From an uncultured Alphaproteobacteria bacterium (GTDB taxonomy: Bacteria > Pseudomonadota > Alphaproteobacteria > Rhodobacterales > Rhodobacteraceae), in the NCBI GenBank assembly GCA_902599445.1, contig CACKFK010000005.1, positions 1 through 64,000 of the forward strand: 64,000 nt of DNA. The letters are read 5' to 3'. The notes beneath the pieces are model-generated. The model was not told the DNA's origin. It did no database searches and saw only the letters and a list, made by a program, of their open reading frames with translations. The position numbers were made by a program, and so were the translations under genes. Below are positions 10,126-19,984 of the stretch, piece after piece. Position 1 is the stretch's first letter. Each line of letters opens with the position of its first letter.

Positions 10126-11355
10126 ATGATTTCTGTCATCATAATGGACTGGATTGAATTTGCTGTTCGCTGGCTTCATAGTATTACGGCAATAGCATGG
10201 ATTGGAACGTCTTTTTACTTTATTGCCCTCGATTTAGGCTTAAAGAAACACCAAGCTTTGCCTAATGGTGTAACAGGCGAAGAATGGCAGGTTCACGGAG
10301 GTGGTTTTTATCATATTCAAAAATATGGTATAGCTCCACCCAATTTACCGAAGGATTTGATATGGTTTAAATGGGAAAGCTATGCGACCTGGTTGTCAGG
10401 CTTTGCGCTTTTGGCAATAGTTTATTACGGAGGCGCAGATCTTTATCTCGTAGATCATGAAGTTGCTGAAATAACTAATAGTGTAGCAATAGCTTTGTCA
10501 ATTGGCTCACTTGGACTTGGTTGGGTGTTGTATAATCTTCTTTGTAAATCTAAGCTGGGAAACAATAGTACTTTATTATTGTTGATCCTTTTTTGCTGTT
10601 TATTTTTCTTATCCTGGTTTTATACATCAATATTTAGTGGTAGGGCAGCTTTCCTTCATTTAGGAGCTTTTACTGCAACGATAATGACCGCTAATGTCTT
10701 TTTCATTATTATTCCTAATCAGAAAATAGTTGTTGCTGATTTAAAAGGGGGAAAGGTCCCTGATCCAATGTATGGGGTCATTGCAAAGCAGAGATCAACA
10801 CACAACAATTATCTTACACTTCCAGTCATCTTTTTTATGCTCTCCAATCATTACCCTCTTGCATTTGCCGCTGAATTAAATTGGGCAATAGCCCCACTTG
10901 TTTTTTTGCTGGGAGTTTCAATCCGCCATTTTTTTAACACATACCATTCGCAGGGTAGAAAACTTTATTGGACATGGGCTTTGAGTTTTTTAATTTTCTT
11001 AATCATTATTGGCCTTTCTGCTTTCAGATCCCCGAACTTAGATCTGGTAAAGAATGAAGAAGACATTCTTAATATAGAATTTGGCAATGCAGTAGGCTTG
11101 CCCGAAGAAGTGTTTGATGTGGTTTCCGCAAGGTGCTCAATGTGTCACTCAAGAGAGCCTTTGTGGGATGGGTTCATTCATCCGCCAAAGGGGTTTATTG
11201 TTGAAAATGAATATGACATCATTAAACAGGCAAGGGCAATTTATATATATTCAGGCATAAGTAGAGCAATGCCTCCCAATAATATTTCATACATGGAAGA
11301 TGCAGAAAGATTAATGATACAAGCTTGGTTTGAAAATATAGAAAAAGAAAATTAA
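10126..11355 (+). CDS. puuD: Urate hydroxylase PuuD, membrane-bound with C-terminal cytochrome c domain
   Basis: WLHSITAIAWIGTSFYFIALD membrane domain; CSMCH heme motif near C-terminus; ureide neighbourhood. Confidence 0.92.
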   Translation: MISVIIMDWIEFAVRWLHSITAIAWIGTSFYFIALDLGLKKHQALPNGVTGEEWQVHGGGFYHIQKYGIAPPNLPKDLIWFKWESYATWLSGFALLAIVYYGGADLYLVDHEVAEITNSVAIALSIGSLGLGWVLYNLLCKSKLGNNSTLLLLILFCCLFFLSWFYTSIFSGRAAFLHLGAFTATIMTANVFFIIIPNQKIVVADLKGGKVPDPMYGVIAKQRSTHNNYLTLPVIFFMLSNHYPLAFAAELNWAIAPLVFLLGVSIRHFFNTYHSQGRKLYWTWALSFLIFLIIIGLSAFRSPNLDLVKNEEDILNIEFGNAVGLPEEVFDVVSARCSMCHSREPLWDGFIHPPKGFIVENEYDIIKQARAIYIYSGISRAMPPNNISYMEDAERLMIQAWFENIEKEN

Positions 11356-11396
11356 GAGTTTTATCATCTTGTTTGATTTCAAGTAAGGAAATAATA

Positions 11397-12209
11397 TTAC
11401 CTTATAGCATTAGGATAAAAAAGCTGAATCCCATTGACCGTATAATTCTGGATTTCGGATTGGCCATTTTCTGATAGGAGCCAATTGAGGAAAATTTTGG
11501 CTTTCTCAATTTTTGTTTTTGGACATTTTGCAGGATTCACAAGTACTGCTCCATATTGGTTAAATAGGAGAGGGTCCCCCTCAAACAAGATCCTTAGCTC
11601 CCGTTTGTTCTTGAAGGTTAACCATGTGGCTCTATCCGAAATAGTATATGCATCTAGTTCTGCTGCGATATTGAGAGTTGTTCCCATTCCTGAACCTGTT
11701 TCCTTATACCATTTTCCAGAATGTTCTTTCACGGAGACTGCAACCTTCTGCCAAAGCTCCAACTCTTTTTTATGTGTTCCGCTATTATCTCCTCTAGATA
11801 TGAAGGACGGTTGCAGCCTAAAAATGGAAATGAGAGCTTCTGAAATGGTTTTACTCTCACGTATTTGCGCCGGGTCTTCATGTGGCCCAACAACTACAAA
11901 ATCATTGTACATTAAATTATGCCGCTTAATTCCTCCGCCATTTGCAACAAATTTTTCTTCTGCTTTTCTTGCATGGACTATTAGAATATCTGCATCGCAA
12001 TTTTGAGCATTTCGTATTGCTTGACCAGTTCCAACAGCTACAACCTTCACAGAAATTCCGGTGTCATTCTTGAATTTGGGTAGAATATAACTGTAAAATC
12101 CAGAATTATTTGTAGATGTTGTGGACTGTAGCAAGATTTCACCTCCAAAAGTAAGGGAGGGTATCAGAAAACTTAACAAAAAATAAATTGGGTACTTAAA
12201 GTGATGCAT
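11397..12209 (-). CDS. tupA: Tungstate ABC transporter substrate-binding protein
   Basis: LLQSTTSTNNSGFYSYILPKFKNDTGI, RGDNSGTHKKELELW and YTISDRATWLTF; followed by ATPase and permease genes. Confidence 0.9.
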   Translation of the reverse strand: MHHFKYPIYFLLSFLIPSLTFGGEILLQSTTSTNNSGFYSYILPKFKNDTGISVKVVAVGTGQAIRNAQNCDADILIVHARKAEEKFVANGGGIKRHNLMYNDFVVVGPHEDPAQIRESKTISEALISIFRLQPSFISRGDNSGTHKKELELWQKVAVSVKEHSGKWYKETGSGMGTTLNIAAELDAYTISDRATWLTFKNKRELRILFEGDPLLFNQYGAVLVNPAKCPKTKIEKAKIFLNWLLSENGQSEIQNYTVNGIQLFYPNAIR

Positions 12210-12232
12210 GATTTCTTTTTTCCCTAAGGCTA

Positions 12233-12952
12233 TTATAAGGTGATTTCTCCACTCAAGAATTGTTCACTTTCTTTTTTTTCTGGCTTCTTAAAGAATGATT
12301 TTGCATTCTCATGTTCAATTATTTTACCTTTATAGATAAAAATGATGTCCTGGCCAAGGCGTTTGGCTTGTGCGATATCATGAGTTACTAAAATTACCTT
12401 TCTACCTAGAGAAAATTCTTCTGTAAGTATCTTTTCTATCATAAAAGTTGTTTGCGGATCGGCACTCGCTGTTGGTTCATCTAAGAGCAAAATGCTCGGA
12501 TTCTTGCAAATGGCTAAAGCTAGTGCCAATCGCTGCTTTTCGCCTCCAGACAAATTATTAGCGAAGAATTCTCGTTGTTTTGAAAGAGCAAATCGTTCTA
12601 GGACATCTAGAAGATTTTTGTGTGAATATTTGTTTCTAAGCTTTAGTACAAATTTGATATTATTTTCTACGCTTTTTCGTAAAAATTGAGGGTTTTGCAT
12701 CACTAAGGAAATGTCAGAATAAGTAGGTTTGATAGAAATCCGATTGTTAAAGGCTATCGTACCTTCGGTTGGAGAAATAAGCCCTTGTAAGAGATTTAAG
12801 AACAAGCTTTTTCCAGCACCATTAGGTCCTAACACAACAGTAATAGTTGCTTTTAAATTTAATTGCCCAATTTCCAATATAGGTCCTGTCGTGTTAGGCC
12901 CCAACAATTTAAGTTTTTCAATGCTTATGACGTTGTGAGTTTTTTTAGCCAT
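12233..12952 (-). CDS. tupC: Tungstate ABC transporter ATP-binding protein
   Basis: Walker A GPNGAGKS, signature LSGGEKQRLALA, Walker B ILLLDEPTA. Confidence 0.88.
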   Translation of the reverse strand: MAKKTHNVISIEKLKLLGPNTTGPILEIGQLNLKATITVVLGPNGAGKSLFLNLLQGLISPTEGTIAFNNRISIKPTYSDISLVMQNPQFLRKSVENNIKFVLKLRNKYSHKNLLDVLERFALSKQREFFANNLSGGEKQRLALALAICKNPSILLLDEPTASADPQTTFMIEKILTEEFSLGRKVILVTHDIAQAKRLGQDIIFIYKGKIIEHENAKSFFKKPEKKESEQFLSGEITL

Positions 12953-13652
12953 TTACCCCACCTTTGGCAGTCGATTTGATTTTTGTTGCCACAAGATTCA
13001 CAATTAGTGAAAGGCCTAGTAGAATTATTCCTAATGCTAATGCTAGGGATAAGTCTCCTTTAGATGTCTCTAAGGCTATAGTAGTTGTCATTACTCTGGT
13101 TACATGATCAATGTTTCCACCTACAATGATTACAGCCCCAACCTCAGAAATCGCTCTGCCAAATCCAGCTAGAAATATAGTTAAGAGTGCATCCTTGCTA
13201 TCAAAAATATATGTGAAAACAGCTGTTTTCGGGGGAACAGAGAAAATCTTGAATATTTTCTCATATTCTTTGTGAAGCTCCTCTAGTATTTGAGTAGACA
13301 GGGCTACAATAATTGGAAGAATCAAGATAACTTGGGCTATAATCATGGCATAAGGTGTATATAAAATTTCAAGCCAACCAAGAGGACCTGACCTGGAAAC
13401 TATTAAATAAACCACTAAGCCCACTACGACAGGTGGCATCCCCATCATAGAATTAAAAATGGCGATTATTAGAGCTCTACCTCGAAAAGATTTTATGGCT
13501 AACAATGCACCTATAGGAAAGCCAAATACAGAAGCGATTATTAGAGAAGATATACTTACTTTTATAGAAAGCCATACTATTTCTAATAAAGAAGTGTCTA
13601 GTGATACTATCAGCTTAAATGCTGTTGAGAAGGCGTCCAAGAATACTGACAT
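12945..13652 (-). CDS. tupB: Tungstate ABC transporter permease
   Basis: Multi-TM; GFGRAISEVGAVIIVGGNIDHVTRVMTTTIALETSKGD. Confidence 0.9.
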   Translation of the reverse strand: MSVFLDAFSTAFKLIVSLDTSLLEIVWLSIKVSISSLIIASVFGFPIGALLAIKSFRGRALIIAIFNSMMGMPPVVVGLVVYLIVSRSGPLGWLEILYTPYAMIIAQVILILPIIVALSTQILEELHKEYEKIFKIFSVPPKTAVFTYIFDSKDALLTIFLAGFGRAISEVGAVIIVGGNIDHVTRVMTTTIALETSKGDLSLALALGIILLGLSLIVNLVATKIKSTAKGGVNG

Positions 13653-13698
13653 ATTGAAATCAAACCATCTTTACGAATTTATTTAAATTAACGTCTTG

Positions 13699-13932
13699 CT
13701 AACATTTTTTGATATAGAATGTGACCCCAGACTTGTTTTCTTCCTTATATTTTTTCAAGATTTTATGATTTTCTTCAATGCAGAAATGGGGAATATCTAT
13801 TTCAGCTGCAGGGTCATCAGAGAAAATTTTTATGATTAGACCTCTTCCTAAGTATTTCATTTTTTTTCTTAATCGCAGGACGGGTAAGGGACATAACAAC
13901 CCAGAAGCATCTATTTCATCGTCGGTATCCAT
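13699..13932 (-). CDS. TusA-family sulfurtransferase
   Basis: IDASGLLCPLPVLRLRKKMK (CPxP motif), 77 aa. Confidence 0.9.
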   Translation of the reverse strand: MDTDDEIDASGLLCPLPVLRLRKKMKYLGRGLIIKIFSDDPAAEIDIPHFCIEENHKILKKYKEENKSGVTFYIKKC

Positions 13933-13941
13933 TCAGAGACC

Positions 13942-14418
13942 TTACTCCGAAGAGCCATGAACTGCAAAGGCCTCTAATTTTGCATCGGAGGCTTGTATAT
14001 GTCTAAATTTTTCTCGAATACCATTTGAGCTAAACTCACGGCTCACCATTAAGAGTGTATTGGTTTTATGCTCGTCGCAAATTGATGTCATGAAATCGGC
14101 TTCTTCTTTTGCAACTGGGTAGGCCACCTCCAAACTTGGTGCACCATAATCAGCAACAAATTTTTGTGCAAGCAAGTCAACTACTTTCTCAAATTCTCCC
14201 TCAGCCATGGATGTTACACCTACAAAAGTAGCTCGACCAAAACTACTTAATCCAAGCCATCCATTGGAAAAAGCCTGCTTTTTTTTTCCAGTAAGATCAT
14301 TCACAGTCCAATTAGAAAATTCAAAAGTCCCAGATATAGCCCATTCTCCTGGTTGAGCAACATGGTCGAAAATTCTGGAGTCTGACTCATCGAGTGTGAT
14401 TGTGCGTGCAAATTTCAT
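13942..14418 (-). CDS. Conserved protein of the FDH/Moco neighbourhood (DUF6505-like)
   Basis: 158 aa; FARTITLDESDSRIF start and gene context; family recalled, not searched. Confidence 0.6.
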   Translation of the reverse strand: MKFARTITLDESDSRIFDHVAQPGEWAISGTFEFSNWTVNDLTGKKKQAFSNGWLGLSSFGRATFVGVTSMAEGEFEKVVDLLAQKFVADYGAPSLEVAYPVAKEEADFMTSICDEHKTNTLLMVSREFSSNGIREKFRHIQASDAKLEAFAVHGSSE

Positions 14419-15132
14419 TCATACTTCCATATAATGGGAAAGATTTTTTACGAGGGTTTGTTTTGAATTTCTGAGTATCATATTTCCATTCTCATCTAAT
14501 CCCATGAATTTACCAGTTTCCGGCCACTTAATATTTTCCCCCAGATTATCACATTTCTCACACCAGGCCTTGTGGACAGGCGGTAATCCCTCATCTAAGA
14601 AGCGGTTAAGCCAGACCAAAGTATGCCGAGACCAACTTTCTAATAAGGAATGTGGGGTCATGTCTATGCACCCCTCATTAGACAGAACTGTTTCATCTGG
14701 ATTATCGCCAGCCTCCATTCCTTTATCCCACAAAAAAGGTATTTTGAACCCTAAAACTAGCCATTCGGGGATGGTGTTTTCATCTTGTAATGAAGCCTGG
14801 TAAAAGGTTTTCCCACAAAGAGCACCATTCACTTTAATGGTGTTTGGCCAGTTAAAATGCACAGCTAATTCTGGTGGGGCCAATGCACCTAAGCTGTCAG
14901 CTAAACCCATCTGGATGACAAGCACCATCCCGAGCGCTTTTTTTAATGGAATATCAGGGGCTAGAACTATCGATGCTTCCAACAAACCTATATCCTCAGT
15001 GTAGAAAATTAACCCTGGGGCGACATTATTCTTAGCAGCAATAACTGCTTTTAGAAAAGTACTAGCCTGTGCGGGTACGCACTCCCCTCTGAATAAGGGT
15101 GGGAAGCTTGGTTTTTTGCCTAAACTTTCCAT
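14419..15132 (-). CDS. Biotin/lipoate-protein ligase-like protein (DUF4444-like)
   Basis: LPPLFRGE-like N-terminus and GNMILRNSKQT C-terminus; resembles the ligase-like protein of alphaproteobacterial fdh loci. Confidence 0.6.
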   Translation of the reverse strand: MESLGKKPSFPPLFRGECVPAQASTFLKAVIAAKNNVAPGLIFYTEDIGLLEASIVLAPDIPLKKALGMVLVIQMGLADSLGALAPPELAVHFNWPNTIKVNGALCGKTFYQASLQDENTIPEWLVLGFKIPFLWDKGMEAGDNPDETVLSNEGCIDMTPHSLLESWSRHTLVWLNRFLDEGLPPVHKAWCEKCDNLGENIKWPETGKFMGLDENGNMILRNSKQTLVKNLSHYMEV

Positions 15133-15133
15133 A

Positions 15134-16231
15134 CTAAAATTTAAATTCTCCTATTCTCGCTGCTATCTTGGAGAAAGCTAAAGCTGTGGGATTTTCGGGC
15201 TGGCTTGCAACAATGGGAACTCCACTATCTGAGGCTACCCTTGTATCAAGATCTAGGGGTAATTCACCCAAAAATTCAGTCTTTAGTTTCTTGGCTTCTT
15301 CTTCAATTGAACCATTGCTGAATGGATGATGTGTCATCCCACATCCTGAGCAAACAAAAGACGACATATTTTCTATCAAACCTAAGATAGGGATATTTAG
15401 ACGCTTAAACATGTCAATACCTTTCCGAGCATCCAGTAGAGCAACATCTTGCGGCGTTGAAACGATGATGGCACCAGCTAGATTTGTTTTTTGACACAGA
15501 GTTAATTGTACGTCTCCAGTGCCTGGAGGCAAATCGACAAATAGAATATCTTGCTCACCCCATTGCACTTGGTTTAACATCTGTTGTAGAGCCCCCATTA
15601 ACATCGGTCCACGCCACACTATTGACTCATTTTCTGGTATCATTAAACCAAGAGACATTGTCGTAACTCCATGGTTCCTTAAAGGTAAAATAATCTTACC
15701 GTCTGGGCTTGAAGGTCGACCAGAGAGACCCAACATTCGAGGTTGGCTTGGTCCGTAAACATCGGCATCTAGCAAAGCTATCTTTTTTCCTTTTGCCGCC
15801 ATTGCTACAGCTAAATTTGAAGCAACAGTTGATTTGCCCACTCCACCTTTACCAGAAGCAATGGCTATGACATTTTTGACTCCTTCGGGATTAGCCTTCG
15901 CGGGTGCTTCTTTGCTTTTTATTGCAGGATTCTTTAAATTGGGAGGAGGTCCAGAGGTAGATTTAACAGACTTTTCTTCTTTAGAATGAGCAGTCATGAT
16001 GACCTGGACAAGTTTTCCTTCACTGAATTTCTTAATAATTTTTTCAATTTTTGGTTGTAGGGAGCTCATTAACCTATGTTCTGCAGGTTCAATTTCCATA
16101 ATAAAAGTAATCTTATCTTCGGTAATATTCAGTGATTTAATGTCTTTACCATTAACAATATCAATATTGGTTTTAGGATTTATGACACTTTTTAACTCTG
16201 CCATTATAGTTTGATTTAGATGGTCACTCAT
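15134..16231 (-). CDS. Mrp/NBP35 family P-loop iron-sulfur carrier
   Basis: IAIASGKGGVGKSTVASNLA deviant Walker A; FVCSGCGMTHHPF CxxC motif. Confidence 0.95.
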   Translation of the reverse strand: MSDHLNQTIMAELKSVINPKTNIDIVNGKDIKSLNITEDKITFIMEIEPAEHRLMSSLQPKIEKIIKKFSEGKLVQVIMTAHSKEEKSVKSTSGPPPNLKNPAIKSKEAPAKANPEGVKNVIAIASGKGGVGKSTVASNLAVAMAAKGKKIALLDADVYGPSQPRMLGLSGRPSSPDGKIILPLRNHGVTTMSLGLMIPENESIVWRGPMLMGALQQMLNQVQWGEQDILFVDLPPGTGDVQLTLCQKTNLAGAIIVSTPQDVALLDARKGIDMFKRLNIPILGLIENMSSFVCSGCGMTHHPFSNGSIEEEAKKLKTEFLGELPLDLDTRVASDSGVPIVASQPENPTALAFSKIAARIGEFKF

Positions 16232-16446
16232 TACTCTGTCCCTAGAAGGATTTCCCCGTCTATCTGGTGATTTAAGTCCAATTCATCTATTTCTAAAATG
16301 ACTTTAACTTTTACCTCATCTCGTGAAATCAAATTGTTTTTTAATGCTAAGCGCACTGATTCTTCTATTTTTTGTTGTGATGTCACCCCAACTTTCTTAA
16401 GAAATTTTCTCATTGAAATATTGAATTTTTCATGATCTATTTTCAT
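16231..16446 (-). CDS. Small conserved protein (DUF6494-like)
   Basis: 71 aa; stop overlaps the start of the mrp gene; charged protein MKIDHEKFNISMRKFLKKVGVTSQQKIEESVRLAL. Confidence 0.6.
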   Translation of the reverse strand: MKIDHEKFNISMRKFLKKVGVTSQQKIEESVRLALKNNLISRDEVKVKVILEIDELDLNHQIDGEILLGTE

Positions 16447-16511
16447 GTCTACACCCTTAAAGCATGGTTAAAATAATTCACTTACTAAGTTTACATAAGG
16501 AGTAGAAGAAA

Positions 16512-17288
16512 ATGTTTGTCAAGATTTCAAGATGCTTGATGGGGTTATTTTTTGGTTTTTTTTTCATCGTGACCGCTGCCGAAACTAATGACAACAATCA
16601 AATTTCTGTGGAGTTTCCAGAAGAATTATTAATGATTGAGTTTGAAAAATACATTTTACCAAGGTTCAAATTCAAAACCCAAATTAAGGTTTTGGTAAGT
16701 ACAGATAACAAATACTATGACGCAAAGTTAGGTATTTTACCTTCCGGTTTAGAAGTGTTTTCAGATTTGAACGGGTTTGTGTATAGGTTAGAAACTAAAA
16801 CCACTGATCCAGAACAATTAAGCAGATTAGAAAAATTTGCGAACTGGCTTACTAGCGACTCAGGGATAAGGACTATCGAGGATTTTTCAATCCAAGGCAT
16901 CCAGGTATTCAAGGCAGTCGAGTTTTCAGAAGAAAAAGAAGAAGCAGAAATATTTGACGGTGACATGGCTGCTGGCCTCGGTCTATCCCAGAAACACTGT
17001 AAGAGATGTCATGTCGTAGATGATAATGCTTTTGCAGGCATTGATTCCACACCATCGTTTCACGCCATGAGAAGTTTTGATGACTGGCAAGAAAGGTTTA
17101 CTGCTTTTTGGACGGTAAGCCCACATCTGAATGTAATTTCAATAAGTGAGGTCTATCAAGCCGGTTCAAAAACAGTTCCAACCACAATTGCCCCGATTGA
17201 ACTTTCCTTAAATGATATTGATGACATTTTAGCTTATGTCGCTTTCATTGAGCCTAAAGACCTCGGGAAACCTATTAATTCATGGTAG
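16512..17288 (+). CDS. Exported protein with shortened TupA-like domain and C-terminal cytochrome c-like domain
   Basis: Signal peptide; FEKYILPRFKFKTQIKVLV and FANWLTSDSGIRTIEDFSIQGIQVFKA match both ends of TupA; CKRCH heme motif. Confidence 0.75.
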   Translation: MFVKISRCLMGLFFGFFFIVTAAETNDNNQISVEFPEELLMIEFEKYILPRFKFKTQIKVLVSTDNKYYDAKLGILPSGLEVFSDLNGFVYRLETKTTDPEQLSRLEKFANWLTSDSGIRTIEDFSIQGIQVFKAVEFSEEKEEAEIFDGDMAAGLGLSQKHCKRCHVVDDNAFAGIDSTPSFHAMRSFDDWQERFTAFWTVSPHLNVISISEVYQAGSKTVPTTIAPIELSLNDIDDILAYVAFIEPKDLGKPINSW

Positions 17289-17297
17289 CCAAAGTAA

Positions 17298-19283
17298 TTA
17301 ATGATAATCATCTGTTGTACGAATTTTAGGTTTTTCTCCATATTTAAAAGGGGAGTTCTCCTCGTGATATTGAGCGTTTACCCGACAATCATCACACATT
17401 TTAACTAAGTCTAATTTCTTGGAATCTTGATACATCCAATGGTTGTTTTCCAGTTTTGCAACAATTCTTTCTATTGTGGATTTTACGCCAAAAGGCCTTT
17501 TGCAAGAAATGCATTCAAACGGTTCCTCTGAATTTAAAACTTTCTGGCTTAATGCCTCATTATTAAGATTTAGTCGTGGCCTAAGCGTAATTGCCTGCTC
17601 TGGACAGGTGCTTGAACAAATCCCACATTGGATACAGGCTGTCTCTGTGAAATTCAGTTCGGGTCTGTCAGCATTGTCCTCTAGGGCATTGGTAGGACAC
17701 AATGATACACAAGCGAGGCAAAGGGTGCATTTGTCCGTGTTCACTAGAATCTCACCATAGGGAGAGGTTTCAGGTAACTCTATTGCGTTTTTAGATGGAA
17801 TCATTGCCTTGACTGCTGTGCGGGTAATTTCTCTCTTTTCTCCTAGCAACAAGACGGGTTCCACAATCTTCTTACTATGATTTTTTGAATATATTTCGTT
17901 TTCAAATGTTTCTATATCCATCGTTTCAATTAAACGTAAACGGTTTTGGCTTTCTGGCCCACAATGTGCCAGTATACTCATGCAAATATTCATTTGAAGT
18001 TTCAAAGAACTGAAAGTAGGTACTTCTTTTGTAACTATTATAACTTCAGAAAAACCGCTGGCTAATGCAGCCAATATCTCGGCATGACTTATTAGTTCAA
18101 TGTTGGGAATATCAAAAGGTATAAGATCTGCTGGCAACCCTCTACCAAAGCGAGCGGATAGGGTAATTAATTCCATCCCAAAATCTTTATCAACAAAAAG
18201 TATTCTTGGTTCAACTTGGCGATCATATTTCTTAAAAACAGATCTTAAGTTGGTGATCCTTTGCAAATTGAAAGTGAATGGGGGATCGTCATAATTGGCA
18301 GCACCAGAGGGGCAGACAGCAGAACAACTACCGCAGCCAGCACATATATAGGGATCAATAGCCACAGAATCTCCATTAGAACTGATTGCATTTGTTGGAC
18401 ATATATCAAGGCACCTAGAGCAGCCACTTCTGGATGCCCTACTATGAGCGCATTTAGCTTCTTCAAAGCGCACATATACAGGTTTTTCAAATTCCCCCTT
18501 TAGATTTATAGCTTCCAACACAACACTTTCGAGCCCAACTCTATCTTTCGGATCTCGTCTGAGATAGCCATCTCTTTTTTCAGACGAAGGGAAAAGAGGA
18601 TTGTCTCCTCGCAAATCGATGATGATATCACATTCGGAGGAGGCTTCTTTTCTCTTTTCTCCAAAAGAAACGGAGCCTCTTCCATGCAAGTTAAGTTCGC
18701 TGTATTCGGTCACTAATACTTTAAAATTGCCGAGAGAGCCTGTAACAGTTTTAAGCTTTCCGTTACAGATATTAACCTCACCTCTAGGACTTAATTCACC
18801 AATGTCCCTACTCATTAATACTGTTACGGCTAATTCATCTTTGAGTTTTGAGGCAACATCTAGGGTATTTTCGTCGTCACCAAGAATTAGACATACTCCT
18901 TCGGAGGTTATTTCTTTGAAAGGAGTAAGAGGGCCTGTTAGCTTAACTTCAGACAATAATGCCGCTTGTTTAGCATAAGCAGAGATATCATCTGTCCAAC
19001 CTGCTCGATCTCTAATGTCTGTAGTGGTCAGTTTAGGATCAGACTTCCCTTCTACAGCTATTTCATTACACAACTCTTCAAAAAAAGCGGCTTGTTGTTG
19101 GCAAGCAATTATGGTTGGCTTTCCTGAAGAGAGTATTTTTTCAGCTACCTGAACATTTTTTGTACAAAGATAATCTGTCTCTATCACTTGTTCTGCATCT
19201 ACTGACTCCTGCGCCATTTGACTATCCAGTTTCATACTAGAGTCGCATTTGCATAATATCAGAGTTCTTTTCTGGCTGTTCAT
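17298..19283 (-). CDS. Multi-cluster 4Fe-4S protein of the formate dehydrogenase locus
   Basis: Ferredoxin motifs CSRCLDICPTNAI, CAGCGSCSAVCP, CTLCLACVSLCPTNAL and CIQCGICSSTCPEQAI. Confidence 0.87.
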   Translation of the reverse strand: MNSQKRTLILCKCDSSMKLDSQMAQESVDAEQVIETDYLCTKNVQVAEKILSSGKPTIIACQQQAAFFEELCNEIAVEGKSDPKLTTTDIRDRAGWTDDISAYAKQAALLSEVKLTGPLTPFKEITSEGVCLILGDDENTLDVASKLKDELAVTVLMSRDIGELSPRGEVNICNGKLKTVTGSLGNFKVLVTEYSELNLHGRGSVSFGEKRKEASSECDIIIDLRGDNPLFPSSEKRDGYLRRDPKDRVGLESVVLEAINLKGEFEKPVYVRFEEAKCAHSRASRSGCSRCLDICPTNAISSNGDSVAIDPYICAGCGSCSAVCPSGAANYDDPPFTFNLQRITNLRSVFKKYDRQVEPRILFVDKDFGMELITLSARFGRGLPADLIPFDIPNIELISHAEILAALASGFSEVIIVTKEVPTFSSLKLQMNICMSILAHCGPESQNRLRLIETMDIETFENEIYSKNHSKKIVEPVLLLGEKREITRTAVKAMIPSKNAIELPETSPYGEILVNTDKCTLCLACVSLCPTNALEDNADRPELNFTETACIQCGICSSTCPEQAITLRPRLNLNNEALSQKVLNSEEPFECISCKRPFGVKSTIERIVAKLENNHWMYQDSKKLDLVKMCDDCRVNAQYHEENSPFKYGEKPKIRTTDDYH

Positions 19284-19412
19284 GCTGGGAACACTCTGTT
19301 GGTATCATTTCATCATTAAAGACTTTGACTTTTTGGCCAAAGTAAAAGAGTTTTGACATTTTTTCACAAAAATATCAATAATTCATGAAAAGTGTCCTTA
19401 ACAAGGAGCATT

Positions 19413-19979
19413 GTGTTGGAAAAAGAGACTGAAATTTCGGTTGGAGTAATTCTGAGGAAAAGCCCTAGCAAGAGTGCATGGTTGAAATGGATCTGGCAGC
19501 CAGTTGGTCTTATCCCTGGCTCTAAAACTGAGGAGTGGAAATTACTTAGAGAAGACTCAGGAGTATTTGAGTACCATGCTGGTTCCAAAATTATTTTGTT
19601 ACATAGGGCAGAAGTAGAAGCATATAAGGTTTCTTTAAGTATGACGCCAGCGTCCGCTTTTGTTGTAATGGAAAGAGACGAATTAGAAACCGAAGATTGT
19701 GAGTACAAAGTTCACACGGTTACTGCGTCGGCCTATGAAGCCCAAGATTATTGTGACTCTGATGAGTATTTAGTCGAACCTGTTCCTATGCCTCCTAGCT
19801 TACAGGCATGGATAGAGAATTTTGTGGAAAATCACTTTGATGAAAAGCCATTTGTTAAAAGAAAAAGGGACAAAGTAAATATAAACCGAAGTGAGGATGG
19901 TAAGGGAGATTTTAGAATTGCAAAAACTGCAGATGTTTATTCTTCTCCAAGTACTTTAAAATCAAGGAAAGATCACTAG
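19413..19979 (+). CDS. DUF3305-like protein
   Basis: ISVGVILRKSPSKSAWLKWIWQPVGLIPG; AAGGAG precedes GTG 19413; ORF track start at 19392 is less likely. Confidence 0.8.
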   Translation: MLEKETEISVGVILRKSPSKSAWLKWIWQPVGLIPGSKTEEWKLLREDSGVFEYHAGSKIILLHRAEVEAYKVSLSMTPASAFVVMERDELETEDCEYKVHTVTASAYEAQDYCDSDEYLVEPVPMPPSLQAWIENFVENHFDEKPFVKRKRDKVNINRSEDGKGDFRIAKTADVYSSPSTLKSRKDH

Positions 19980-19984
19980 CTGTC

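Noticed and set aside
11485-12006. 173-aa plus-strand ORF opposite tupA
   Set aside because: tupA on the minus strand has strong family motifs; the plus-strand ORF is low-complexity and lacks a domain.
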